Shown here piece by piece: positions 30,283 to 39,113 of a stretch of 64,000 nucleotides of DNA. The translations under genes and the position numbers were made by a program. Numbering within the stretch: the stretch's first letter is position 1; each line of letters opens with the position of its first letter. Below the pieces are notes generated by a model that searched no databases, had not been told where the DNA came from, and saw only the letters and a list, made by a program, of their open reading frames with translations. The stretch is from CAWBOY01 sp963790585 (GTDB lineage Bacteria; Planctomycetota; Planctomycetia; Gemmatales; Gemmataceae): assembly GCA_963790585.1 (NCBI GenBank), contig CAWBOY010000005.1, positions 1-64,000 of the forward strand, written 5' to 3'.

Positions 30283-31215
30283 CCAACCGTTAAAGCACCT
30301 GTACAATCCCTTGAGCGTTTCAAGGGACGGTCATCCTAACCCACTAACTCGAACACGGCGATTTTCCAATTCAGGCTGAACCAATACACTTCAAGGGTTC
30401 GCTTACCGAGCAGGCCTGTCGCCATGCTGTTCTACATACTTTTCTGGATGGCCTACGTATCAATGGGATGCTGAGCAAAGAACAGCTGGGTGAGATTTCG
30501 GGCAGATCAAAACAGTATTTCCATGATCTTGGTCTATCCAATTCCTCGTCAAGAAGACGGGCCCTCAGAGACTGTCCCATAAGTCCAATTAAGCCGCCAT
30601 TCGATAATGGAATTCCGCCTCGATTGCTTTTGGATCCAAGCGATTGAGCATAAGGTGAATCATAGCCAACTTGAGATACGCCTCCGACGACAGCACGCTA
30701 CGCTCATAGTCCTTACTCAACCGGCGGCATTGACTCAGCCAGGCAAACGTCCGCTCCACCGTCCAACGGATTGGCAATGTCACCCAACCCTCCGCTCCTT
30801 CAGGACGTCGCACGATGACCAGTTCCCACTGTGCCTTTTCCTCCACCCAACGATACAAGGCGTGGTTGTGGTATTTGCTGTCCGCAAACATACGTTCCAC
30901 CCGACTCATCGGTTGGCTTTCCAAGCGTTCAAAGACCTGTGTCGCCGCCTTGGCGTCGTCCACGTCGGCAGCCGTCACCAAGACCGCCAGCAGCAACCCC
31001 ATGCTATCCACGACGATATGGCGTTTACGGCCATTGACATTTTTAGCATTGTCGCGGCCACGCTGTTCGCCGCCACAACGGGTGTCGACCGATTGGCTAT
31101 CGACGCTGGCTGTGGTACGCGGATGGTAAGGCTTCTCCGCCGTGCGTACCTTGGTGCGGAGAAGATCGTGAATTCTGTCGAGAGTGCCGTTGTGTCGCCA
31201 AGAGTCGAAGTAACG

Positions 31216-32739
31216 GTGTAAGCGTCAGTTAAGTTGCTGAACGGTTGTTCTTTTCGTAAACCGTCGTTCCCAAAAGGCAGCCCATTGTCCCTTTTCGCTG
31301 CGGTACAGCGCCCGCACGTGGCACAACGCGTGCGCCCCGTTCTCACCCCAACGCATGCCCGCCCCTTTCAGACGCTGCCCCACTACCGTCTTGCACGCGC
31401 TTTCCACCACGCCGCTGCCAATCTGCAATCCGTCCGCTAGATACTCCGGGTACTCCATCCGATGCACATTGTTTCCGAAGTATCTCTCCACTTCTTCCCT
31501 CTGGTCACGCAACGTCGCCGACATCCGCTCGGGCCAAGTCCAGTTCTCCAATACGCCCAGCGTCGTCGCCCCTCCCTCCCGCTTGAGCAGACTACACCAC
31601 TGCTCCGCCTGAGCCTTTGCTTTTTCTTCGTCCGTCAGGTACAAGGCTTTGGCCAACTTCTCCAGGTAGCTCGCCGCGTGCCAGAAGTCCAAAATCAACA
31701 CCAGGTCCTCACGGTTAAAGTTAGTCTGCATGAACGCCTCCAACCCGTTGCCTCCATCGGTCAACGCCACCCACCTTTGGGCTTTCTCCATGCCCACATG
31801 GGCCGCCTGCCGACGCAATAACGGGCCTAACTGGTCCAATGCATACAGCCCGCTCAGATAACGCACTTGCAAGCAGGGCGGTGGTTTGCCCGGTGGCTGG
31901 AGCCAGGCGTCACCGGGATACGGATTGTAGACACCAGCAACATAAGCCATCCGGCCTTCCGCTTTGGCACCGCGGGGGCCCTGTTGACGTGTGCCCGTTG
32001 CATCCACAGTCACATAGGCCACGCTGCGTCCCTGGGCATCCTGATACCACGGCCAAAGCACCGCCAAACCAAAAAGGATGCCGTCGGCCATGCACTTCTC
32101 GATCCGTTGCCCCACGTCTTCGGTGGTGCGTTGGACCGTCGATTCGGACACATCGACTCCCGACATCTCCTGGAGTAGTTCTGCTCCCCTCTCGAAGCTA
32201 TCGCAAACGCCGCCCGCTAAGGTGGTCAGTTGTTCGGCCGCGGGCGTCAACGACCGTGTCGTGATGCCGGCTCGCTCGTCGAACGGGGCATAGCCCCGCC
32301 GCAACAGCGGCAGTAGTAGTAGGCGCGTCGGTAGCCGATGGTGCCGAAGAGGCTAACGAGTCGACGGGGGCGGTCACCGTGAAAGGGAGCGGCATGGTCG
32401 CAGTCGGGGCAGGTCACTGAGGAGGATTCGTAGCCGTTTTTTTTTGAGCCAGGCGTTTTTCATAGGCTTTGGCGGCGATTTTCAGGGCAAGGTCGCGGAT
32501 CTTGAATTCGGTGGCACCAAAGAGCGTAGCGGGTTCCGCGTCCACAAGCAGTTGGGCCATCTGGACCAACTCATCTTGCGAAAACTCAGCAATGGCCGCG
32601 GCCAATTCCTGGACTTGGTCTTGCCGGGTTGGGGTGTCGACGGACATCGTTGCTTCTCCGAGCGGGGGGGCATTCTTGTCGGATCGTCCTACCGCTGATA
32701 GGTGTACAAAATTTCCACCAACTTTTCAGCTGCTCACAC
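31216..32739 (-). mobile_element. ISKra4-family element, copy B, inside IS5, with 9-bp target duplication
   Basis: The same ends as copy A, flanked by GAAGTAACG on both sides (31207-31215 and 32740-32748). It lies inside the IS5 transposase gene, so it came after the IS5. Near-identity with copy A, 4.4 kb away and in the same orientation, points to very recent transposition and gives a substrate for recombination between the copies. Confidence 0.93.
31225..32647 (-). pseudogene. ISKra4-family transposase, copy B
   Basis: It has the same three-part layout as copy A: a first frame (32647-32414), a poly-A slip site, a zinc-ribbon part and a catalytic part (32304-31225). Compared with copy A there is one extra base near 32299, yet the zinc-ribbon and catalytic parts are still not in one frame (a further base would be needed). 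Two near-identical copies with different indels at the same GC-rich spot suggest either a sequencing problem at that site or a recent lesion in a common ancestor. Confidence 0.8.
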
Positions 32740-32972
32740 GAAGTAACGCCAGACTGTGCTTTTTGGTGGAAAATCCTTGGGCAGGTAACGCCATTGGCAA
32801 CCGGTGCGTAACAGGTAAAAGATGGCATCGACGACATCACGCAGGTTGGTAATGCGTGGCCGTCCGCCGGGATAAACGGGCAGGTGGGATTCGATCAGAG
32901 CCCACTGCGCGTCGGTAATGTCGCTGGGATATGTTTGAGTTCTCATACCTCATTATACGCATCGACAGCTGC

Positions 32973-33689
32973 TTATGGGACAGTCTCTAATTTGAGATTA
33001 ATCAATCGCTTACGAATATCCGCAGCCGTCGCATTCGCGCCAATCAATTCGGCCAATTGCGTAGAGTTCCAACCGGAGACGAAGTTTAACCTGAGAAGGA
33101 TACGGTCCGCTTCGGGGAGCGCGTCTATGGCACTCCGAAAACGGATTAATTGTTCCTGAGTGCTAACAATTTTGCTCGCGGAATTGGTGTCGTCGCCAAC
33201 ATCTAGCATGTCGGTGGTCGATGTTGGCGGTCGAGCGGAGGAAGTGCTCAACTCATCCATGCGCTTTCGCTGAAAGGCAGTGGCTGCAGCTTTCCAGATC
33301 TCTTTGTCGGTTGTGCCATTGAACGAATGGAGAAGCCACCCAACCATCGAGAGGCAAGCATCTTGGACGACGTCGGAAGCGGCGTGAGCAGCCGAATCAC
33401 GCGACATCTGCCTCTGGGCCAAATCGTGGAGCCAGGCGCGTAGTTCCTTTGCCATCTCCTCTTCGGCCGTGCGTCCCGTTTGGATCGTCACGGCAAGTGC
33501 AGCCAACTCTGCTAGTGTACGTTCGTTGACCAGTTGGTTCGTCCACGCGGCGACCAAGACTCGAATTAGTCTCTGGCTAAATTGATCGAACAGCGTGGCT
33601 GCCGTTTCGCTTTGCGCCGAGAGGGATTGCCTCAGGCGATGCGCAACGTCAGCCTGGGGTGCCTTCGCCGATGGCTTCATGGATCTCAT
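32973..33689 (-). CDS. RNA polymerase sigma-70-like (ECF-type) factor
   Basis: 238 residues. SDVVQDACLSMVGWLLHSFN resembles sigma region 2, and FRSAIDALPEADRILLRLNF followed by WNSTQLAELIGANATAADIR resembles the HTH of region 4. Residues before 80 are an unassigned helical extension. The last residues (LETVP and stop) are encoded by the end of the IS5, so the natural C-terminus has been replaced after INLK. It overlaps the preceding small gene by 41 bases in another frame, which suggests coupling. No anti-sigma gene is seen. Confidence 0.7.
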   Translation of the reverse strand: MRSMKPSAKAPQADVAHRLRQSLSAQSETAATLFDQFSQRLIRVLVAAWTNQLVNERTLAELAALAVTIQTGRTAEEEMAKELRAWLHDLAQRQMSRDSAAHAASDVVQDACLSMVGWLLHSFNGTTDKEIWKAAATAFQRKRMDELSTSSARPPTSTTDMLDVGDDTNSASKIVSTQEQLIRFRSAIDALPEADRILLRLNFVSGWNSTQLAELIGANATAADIRKRLINLKLETVP

Positions 33690-33834
33690 CCAACAATCTC
33701 GACCGCAGCCGTTTGCGAGTTTCCTCCGGTATTGGACCTACCCGGTCGATCAACACTTGCTCCGCCCTTTTGCCGCTGCGGGCTTGGTCGAGTAAAGCGA
33801 TCATCGAGAGAGGTGAGCCTGAGTCGGAGGCCAT
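33649..33834 (-). CDS. Small hypothetical protein overlapping the sigma-like gene
   Basis: About 61 residues from ATG 33834 (after GGAGTATACG), starting MASDSGSPLSMIALLDQARS and ending EIHEAIGEGTPG. It is charged and helical with no recognised domain. Its last 41 bases overlap the start of the sigma-like gene. It may be a separate coupled gene, or the true N-terminus of the sigma factor displaced by a frameshift; the sequence does not decide. Confidence 0.5.
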   Translation of the reverse strand: MASDSGSPLSMIALLDQARSGKRAEQVLIDRVGPIPEETRKRLRSRLLDEIHEAIGEGTPG

Positions 33835-34108
33835 CGTATACTCCGGTGAGAATAAAGGGGGACATCCAATAAGACGGTCATTAGGCAAAGCATTTGCAAA
33901 AAAAAGAAAAAACGCGACGTGGACAGATGAGCAGTTGTTGCAAGATGTCAGCGAAAGCGGTGCCTATTTCGGCTCCTTAATTCTGCATCGCTACTGTTGG
34001 CAACAACTGGTTAGTGGCAAACGACTTATGGTAGGAACCGTACTAAGGTCGTTTTAGTCGACCGATGTTCAATTGATCATCCGCACCCCCCCTATAGTTT
34101 CAAAGCAG

Positions 34109-35407
34109 TTATGGATTGTGTACAAATATCAACCAGCTCCCACAAAAATTGGTTCGGAGGATGCGGTAACATTGACTCAGGCGGCCGTGACTTCCATGGC
34201 GTAGCCCCAATTTCCGTAGGCGTTGCACCAACTTGTCCTTGAGGCGATCCTTGTCGGTCGGGCGGTAGTAGTCCGCTCCTTCTTCCCGATAGGGCGTCGG
34301 AGCGGACAACAGCTTATGAGCCATCCGCAAGATGCGGTGGCCCACGGCCAGACAGGCCCGCTTGCCCCCACATCGGCCAGCGAGGCGGTGGCAGGTCGCC
34401 TGCAAGCACGAGCCCTTGGTGCGCGACGCGGCCCAAGCTGCCTCTACCAGCGCCTGCCGTAGCCAGACGTTGCCCTTGCGCGTCTTGCCGCCTTGGGATT
34501 TGCCGGCGCTCCTGGCGGTTGCCGGGGCACATCCCCGCCCACGATGCCAACTGCGCCGCCGTCTTAAACTGGCTCATGTCCAGGCCGATCTGCGCCACGA
34601 TGACCTGGGCGATCCGCTGATTCACGCCCGGGATCTGGTCCAGGATCGCCAGGGCGTGCGCAAAAGGGAGGCACAACTCCGCGATCTTGACATCCAGCCG
34701 GGCAACGGCCTCGTCCAGGTCCTCGACCTTATGCAACTGCTCGCGCAATAGCCAGCGCTGGGTTTCGCTCATCACCCCGCGCAGCACTTCCTCCAATTGG
34801 GGGAGCTTGTCCCGCAGCCGACCCCGTGCCGCCTCGGGGCTGTCCACCCCGTTGCTGAGGGCGTGTAGCATGTCCCGGCCGCTGGCGCCCAGAATATCCG
34901 TGGCCACACTGGCCAGCTTGATATTGCAGTCCTCCAACAGCTTCTGCATGCGGTTGCACTCCTGGCCCCGCTGACGGACCACCTGGGTGCGGTAGCGTGT
35001 CAGGTCACGCAACGCGCGGATCTCCTTGGGCGGCACGAAGCTCGCCCGCAGTAGCCCGACGCGCAGCAGGGTGGCCAACCACTCAGCATCCTTGACATCG
35101 GTCTTGCGGCCCGGCACGTTCTTGACGTGGTGCGCGTTGACCAGCACGACTTCCAGTCCTGCGGGCTCCAGGACGTTAAAGACCGGCTTCCAGTAGACGC
35201 CGGTACTCTCCAAGGCGACTTGGCGGCAGCTCGCCTGTGCGAGCCAACGCGTCAACTCCTGCAACTGGTCGGTAACAATGCGGAAGATTCGTACTTCGCA
35301 GACCGCCTCGCCCGAGGCACCCGTTTGCAGCAGACAAGCGGTGACGTCTTCTTGTGGACGTCGATCCCGCAACAGATGGACAGAACGACCGGGAGCAGGT
35401 TATTCAT
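34109..35407 (-). pseudogene. IS110-family transposase, two frameshifts
   Basis: The probable start at 35407 (MNNLLPVVLSICCGIDVHKK) carries the first DEDD residues. Near 35347 the frame shifts and continues with VTACLLQTGASGEAV, then GRKTDVKDAEWLATLLRVGL (second acidic site) and IPGVNQRIAQVIVAQIGLDM. Near 34510 it shifts again to the transposase_20 tail (SCLQATCHRLAGRCGGKRAC) ending at 34109. All functional parts exist, and two single-base corrections would give about 430 residues. Activity depends on whether those shifts are real. Confidence 0.85.
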
Positions 35408-36070
35408 GGGAAATCTCCAAAACGGTCGGGGCGTGCGGGCACCGGCGGTAGTGGAGTCTCACACGCGAGCACATGGGCGCTTCGCTCAAATCAGGGTGCC
35501 TCACGGCGCCTGGGTCCGACTCTGTAACGGGCACAACGCACCAAGCAGAAAACGACCACGGCACGCTCCCGGACCAAAGGCTATAATACCACCCTCCTTT
35601 TCATCAATCCGGGTGAAATCTTTTCATGAGCCACTCTGTAGAATTAAATGGGAGCAAACGCCCGTCCGGCGCTTAATTTCGGATAGCGACAACGAAGCGC
35701 CGATTTTGAATCCGAAGCTAGCCGTTTCGAGAGTCGTTGCCCAGTTCTAACTCGATCTTTTCAAGGAGCGGCAGCGGATTGCTCTCGTCACAAATCGTGA
35801 TTTTTTTGTGGTCGCAAGGGGGCCGCCGGAGGAAAAGATCGCCAAACTGTGGCAACGCATTTGTGCCGGCGAGAGAGGTGTCCCTTCGCCGAAGACCTCG
35901 GTGTCGTCGGCGAGACGCTCTATGCAATATATTCCTCCAACACTCGCGAGGTGCTTGCAGCCAGTATGGACACACGCCGTCAAACGCAGCTGTAGCGATC
36001 TCGAAGGCAGTAATCCGGAAAACGCCTCTCCAATGGCTTTCTGGCGTCTTCTGGCAATCGGCCTTGGCGG
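35408..36070. other. IS110 upstream non-coding region, then sequence without a supported gene
   Basis: IS110 elements have a long non-coding region before the transposase that encodes a bridge RNA pairing with target and donor DNA. About 35408-35640 is in the right place for this, but I could not fold it or find the paired loops by eye. From 35650 to 36070, frames on both strands have poor composition and no family resemblance. Confidence 0.3.
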
Positions 36071-36406
36071 CTAACATCCCTGAAAAAACTGAGCCATCAG
36101 GTCGCCTGGCAACCAAGACGCAGGATCAAAGCCCGGCGCCACGCTATAGGCCGTCAATCGGTACGGACAACCGATCCGTTTCGGCGCGGAGAGTCGGCGG
36201 CGCAGGCGGTCCCGGATGACGGCCTGCATCTCGGTGGCTTTGGCCGAGGCAAAGCGCCTTTCCTGGCCGCCCTGGCCGGTACGGCCGTAGCGGACGGCAA
36301 CTGTCCAGTCATCGAGCAGGTCGCGTCCGACCGTTACCTGATAACGGCGATGATGGTTCTGCTCGGAGTTGTGAGCTTCGAATGATACGGTCAGAAGATT
36401 TTCCAC
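36071..36406 (-). CDS. WGR-domain protein
   Basis: 111 residues. NHHRRYQVTVGRDLLDDWTV followed by AVRYGRTGQGGQERRFASAK is a WGR domain (here W-x4-YGRTG). The same module occurs in PARP-type and bacterial plasmid proteins and is thought to bind nucleic acid ends. The C-terminus (CPYRLTAYSVAPGFDPASWL) is unassigned. It follows the recombinase gene on the same strand by 13 bases, so the two are probably co-transcribed. Confidence 0.75.
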   Translation of the reverse strand: MENLLTVSFEAHNSEQNHHRRYQVTVGRDLLDDWTVAVRYGRTGQGGQERRFASAKATEMQAVIRDRLRRRLSAPKRIGCPYRLTAYSVAPGFDPASWLPGDLMAQFFQGC

Positions 36407-36419
36407 GGAGTGATTCCTT

Positions 36420-37058
36420 TCAAACGGCTGTTGTAGCGACCTGCTTGCCGCGGTTTAGAAGTTTCTGTCCGTCTGGCCGGAGCGATCCATTCGGAGCTAC
36501 GTGCCGGTAAAGCGTCTGACGGGTGATGCCAAGTTCGTTACATAGCTCACTTACAATCGTTTCCGGCTGACCCATCGCCGCCATCGCGAGGCGGAGTTTC
36601 GTGGACGTCATCTTATAGGGCCTACCGCCATTGCGACCCCGCACCCGAGCAGCGGCCAACCCGGCCTTGGTCCGCTCGATGATTAACTCTCGCTCAAACT
36701 CGGCGAGAGCCGAGAAGATGCCGAAGACAAGCTTGCCGCTGGCCGAGGTGGTGTCGATGCTTGCCCCGTGGCTGGTCAAAACCTTGAAACCAATGCCGCG
36801 AGCCGTCAGGTCGTGTACCGTGTTGACCAAGTGCCGGAGATCACGGCCCAGACGGTCCAGTTTCCAGACGAGGAGCGTATCGCCTTCCCGCAATGCCTTG
36901 ATGCAGGCCGCCAAGCCGGGCCGATCGTCTCGCTTGCCGGATGAAGAGTCCTCATAGAGGTGGCGGGAATCGATCCCGGCGGCGAGTAAAGCGTCGCGCT
37001 GCAGGTCCGTCGATTGACTACCATCCGCCTTGCTCACCCGCATGTACCCGACCAGCAT
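36420..37058 (-). CDS. Serine recombinase of the resolvase/invertase family
   Basis: 212 residues, intact. YMRVSKADGSQSTDLQRDAL holds catalytic Ser9 and the first Arg. KLDRLGRDLRHLVNTVHDL and FGIFSALAEFERELIIERTK are standard for the family. A C-terminal HTH (SELCNELGITRQTLYRHVAP) binds the recombination site. It would resolve cointegrates or multimers, or invert DNA. The intergenic stretch just upstream is the obvious place for its own site. Confidence 0.93.
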   Translation of the reverse strand: MLVGYMRVSKADGSQSTDLQRDALLAAGIDSRHLYEDSSSGKRDDRPGLAACIKALREGDTLLVWKLDRLGRDLRHLVNTVHDLTARGIGFKVLTSHGASIDTTSASGKLVFGIFSALAEFERELIIERTKAGLAAARVRGRNGGRPYKMTSTKLRLAMAAMGQPETIVSELCNELGITRQTLYRHVAPNGSLRPDGQKLLNRGKQVATTAV

Positions 37059-37329
37059 CCGACGCCCTACTCCGTTTACAGATTACCTTCCAAGCAATTG
37101 TCACGTAAACGTTCGGTTATGTGACAAAGGCGAAACCCCTCTCCGTTTCGTGAAAACCGCGTCACGCAACTTGTCACAATTTCAGAGTAATGTAAACCAG
37201 TTTGTTGGATGATTAAGTGACCCCTTGAAAGATGGACGCCAGATTGTCTCCGTTGGCTAATACTATTTCTTGACATTATTCCGTCCTTGGATATATGCTA
37301 AATCTGAACAAATCGAAAGCCGCCCTTTT
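37059..37329. other. Intergenic region with short repeats, possible recombination site
   Basis: TTGTCAC occurs near 37098 and near 37170, and CGAAAC (37131-37136) pairs with GTTTCG (37145-37150). The region separates the leftward recombinase gene from the rightward VapBC-type pair, so it must also hold both promoters. Assignment as a res-type site is inference. Confidence 0.3.
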
Positions 37330-37629
37330 ATGGATCATGTCTATCACACAAAACTTGGCGAAGGTCACCGCATCGCCATTCCCGCCGATCTGTGCAAACA
37401 ACTCGGCCTTGTCGCCGGAGCCCCTTTAGCCATTAGGGTAAAGGATGACAGTTTCCAAGTAATACCCTGCGCGCAGATTATCCGTGAAGTGCAGGCGGCT
37501 TTCGCGCCGTTCAAACAACCAGGCACCAGCATGGTTGACGAGCTGATTCACGAACGGCGCGCGGAAGCAATCCGCGAGGACACCGTCCCGGTGCCACCCG
37601 CCAAGAAAGGCCGAAAAGACCGTGAGTAG
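37330..37629 (+). CDS. vapB: AbrB-type antitoxin (VapB-like)
   Basis: About 99 residues. The N-terminal swapped-hairpin domain is visible in YHTKLGEGHRIAIPADLCKQ and LGLVAGAPLAIRVKDDSFQV. The charged C-terminus (HERRAEAIREDTVPVPPAKK) would contact the toxin. The frame is open to 37270, but the ATG at 37330 matches the domain start. It overlaps the next gene by eight bases, as usual in toxin-antitoxin operons, and it probably represses its own promoter. Confidence 0.78.
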   Translation: MDHVYHTKLGEGHRIAIPADLCKQLGLVAGAPLAIRVKDDSFQVIPCAQIIREVQAAFAPFKQPGTSMVDELIHERRAEAIREDTVPVPPAKKGRKDRE

Positions 37630-38005
37630 CGTCGTACTCGACGCTTCAGCCCTACTGGCGGTGCTCTTTGCCGAGGAAGGAGCGGAGGCTGTCATCGCTC
37701 GTTTGCCCGGCGCCTACTTATCCAGCGTCAATCTGGCGGAGGTCGTGACGCGCGCCCTCGACTTGGGCAAGCCCGTCGAAGATACGGCTTTTGCTATCGG
37801 TCGGCTTCCTTTACGTGTCGTTGGCTATGACGCTGAGCAAGCCTACGTGACGGCGTCGCTCCGTCCAGCGACCAAGCCATTTGGGCTTTCACTGGGCGAT
37901 CGAGCCTGTCTGGCGCTCGCCATCACACGCAAGGCGTCGGCGATCACCGGAGACCGCGACTGGCTCAAAGCGAAGTTGGACGTCGAGGTGATAGCTTTCA
38001 GATGA
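37622..38005 (+). CDS. vapC: PIN-domain toxin (VapC-like ribonuclease)
   Basis: 127 residues starting at GTG 37622. The acidic PIN residues are in place: Asp7 in VVLDASALLAVLF, Glu in VNLAEVVTRAL, Asp in LSLGDRACLALAI and Asp in AITGDRDWLK. VapC enzymes cut specific RNAs, often initiator tRNA, when the antitoxin is lost. The overlap with the AbrB-type gene and the setting beside a recombinase suggest an addiction role for the plasmid-like region. Confidence 0.88.
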   Translation: MSSVVLDASALLAVLFAEEGAEAVIARLPGAYLSSVNLAEVVTRALDLGKPVEDTAFAIGRLPLRVVGYDAEQAYVTASLRPATKPFGLSLGDRACLALAITRKASAITGDRDWLKAKLDVEVIAFR

Positions 38006-38167
38006 GACGTCACCACCGGAGTGCGTGTCACCCAGTCTTACTCAGCAGCAAGTCTACTTGATTACTCCTTAACACAGCCCCATTTGACAAGTGCATTTCC
38101 ACGCTTTATCTTCCCGCCGCTTGCCAACCATCATGGGGCAAGCTTTCACCCAAAGGAAGGACAGCTT

Positions 38168-38741
38168 ATGAGCTCAGAAGAGAACAACCCCGCGCCCCCG
38201 CCCGCTTCGTCCGAGGACGCGGCGACACCAAAACCAAAACGGAGGCCCCGCAAACCGGTCGAAGCCGGCCCCGACATTTTCGACGAGCAGGCGGCATTGC
38301 GCGAGCAAGAACAGCAATCGGCTACTCAGTCTCTCGGTTCGCAGGTTGAATCCGGGCAAAATAACGACGTCTCAAATCCTGCGAAGCCAGAGCTGGGCCA
38401 CAATGTCGAACGCATCAAATTCCCCGATCCGTTCGGCACCCACAACATCGCGCTGACGGCAGATAAGGACGGCCCGAGAATGCACCTATCGCGCAGTTCA
38501 CGGTTCCGGCAGATGCGCATCGCGTTCGACGCAAAGCCGAGTGAGGAAACGCTTCAACTACTCCGTGACAACGGGTTTCGCGGGAACAACGAACACAAAG
38601 CCTGGACGATACAGCTAGAGCGAGGCGCCGAGTCGGCGCACTCATGCCGACGCCGAGAAACTATTCAAGGAGATCGCCAACGGCATACGCGCGAGTAACG
38701 GCTTGCCGCCGGTCAGCCAAAGCATTGCCGCAGGCATGTAG
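38168..38741 (+). pseudogene. Hypothetical plasmid-type protein, frame broken near its end
   Basis: It starts at ATG 38168 after GGAAGGA with MSSEENNPAPPPASSEDAAT, a disordered and proline-rich region, then a basic patch KPKRRPRKP that could contact DNA. The folded part (MHLSRSSRFRQMRIAFDAKP, LRDNGFRGNNEHKAWTIQLE) is unassigned. The main frame runs to 38698, but after about 38637 the sensible continuation (HADAEKLFKEIANGIRASNG, to SIAAGM) is one base off and ends in TAG at 38741. Confidence 0.6.
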
Positions 38742-38810
38742 GGAGGCAACCGCCCCTCACCCGCTCCCTCACTCAAGCTGTGCGAGAAGACCTGCTCGCC
38801 ACCGATCGTC

Positions 38811-38856
38811 CGCGTTTTTTCGGGGGGCCCCGGCCATGCACCCCCGAAAAAACGCG
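38811..38856. repeat. Perfect 16-bp inverted repeat with 14-base loop
   Basis: CGCGTTTTTTCGGGGG (38811-38826) is exactly complementary to CCCCCGAAAAAACGCG (38841-38856). As RNA it would form a 16-bp hairpin, but no T-run follows either arm, so it is not a standard terminator. It lies between the broken hypothetical gene and the Fic gene. Confidence 0.85.
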
Positions 38857-39113
38857 ACCGACCGACGGCTGCGCCAAGTAGGTCTTCAGCATGGCCCTAA
38901 TGGGCACAAGAAGTCGTACCCGAGATACCGCCCACAACTGCGAGGCTCTCTGCCGGCAAGAAGCGGACACAGATCGACGAGGGGTTCCATAATCTAGTGT
39001 TTCTGGTGGCCACGACCGGACCAGCCGATTCTCAACGTGTTCTGGACATCTTCTTGACAGTTTGTTGACATTTTCTTCGCGATGATATAGCTTCACCCGG
39101 AGAGGATACTGCT

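Larger units (their letters stand above)
28594..30368 (+). mobile_element. IS3-family element whose transposase carries a CHC2 zinc finger
   Basis: The ends TGGAAAATCGC (28594-28604) and GCGATTTTCCA (30358-30368) are exact inverses, and the similarity extends inwards to GTTAG/CTAAC. The flanking triplets are ATC and ATT, a 3-bp duplication with one mismatch, as is usual for IS3 in length. It contains orfA, a -1 slip site (A8 at 28933-28940) and orfB. Insertion was into the hypothetical gene that starts at 28396. Confidence 0.85.
28396..30566 (+). pseudogene. Hypothetical gene split by IS3, then truncated by IS5
   Basis: The first 65 codons (MSGPNESLPLFSEEVKVYYG, then LRLFAFKLLDQGLINEEKFR) end at codon ATC 28591-28593, where the IS3 begins. 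Right after the IS3 (from ATT at 30369) the frame resumes with QAEPIHFKGSLTEQACRHAV and GRSKQYFHDLGLSNSSSRRR, reaching the IS5 end at about 30566. Joining the parts in frame gives about 131 residues. The product is helical and unassigned. Loss of one ATY triplet restores the frame, so this is a real host gene hit by two insertions. Confidence 0.65.
30589..32946 (-). pseudogene. IS5-family transposase split by ISKra4 copy B
   Basis: The N-terminus (32946-32740: MRTQTYPSDITDAQWALIES, then GCQWRYLPKDFPPKSTVWRY) and the rest (31215-30589: RHNGTLDRIHDLLRTKVRTA, VDSQSVDT, GRKRHIVVDSMG, RWTVERTFAWLSQCRRLSKD) join perfectly when the ISKra4 and one 9-bp duplicate are removed. The joined protein of about 275 residues has the expected DDE pieces of the IS5 group and no other lesion, so it was probably active until the insertion. 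Confidence 0.9.
30567..32988 (-). mobile_element. IS5-family element interrupted by ISKra4 copy B
   Basis: AGAGACTGTCCCATAAG from 30567 and its exact inverse, ending at 32988, bound the element. Without the 1.5-kb ISKra4 inside, it is about 0.9 kb. The left end cuts the hypothetical gene begun at 28396 and the right end forms the last codons of the sigma-like gene on the minus strand. The flanks (TCA and TAA) do not match as a clean target duplication. Confidence 0.85.

Noticed and set aside
35718..36116. 132-codon frame on the minus strand
   Set aside because: It overlaps the WGR gene end in another register and has no recognisable feature; the plus-strand frames over it are no better.
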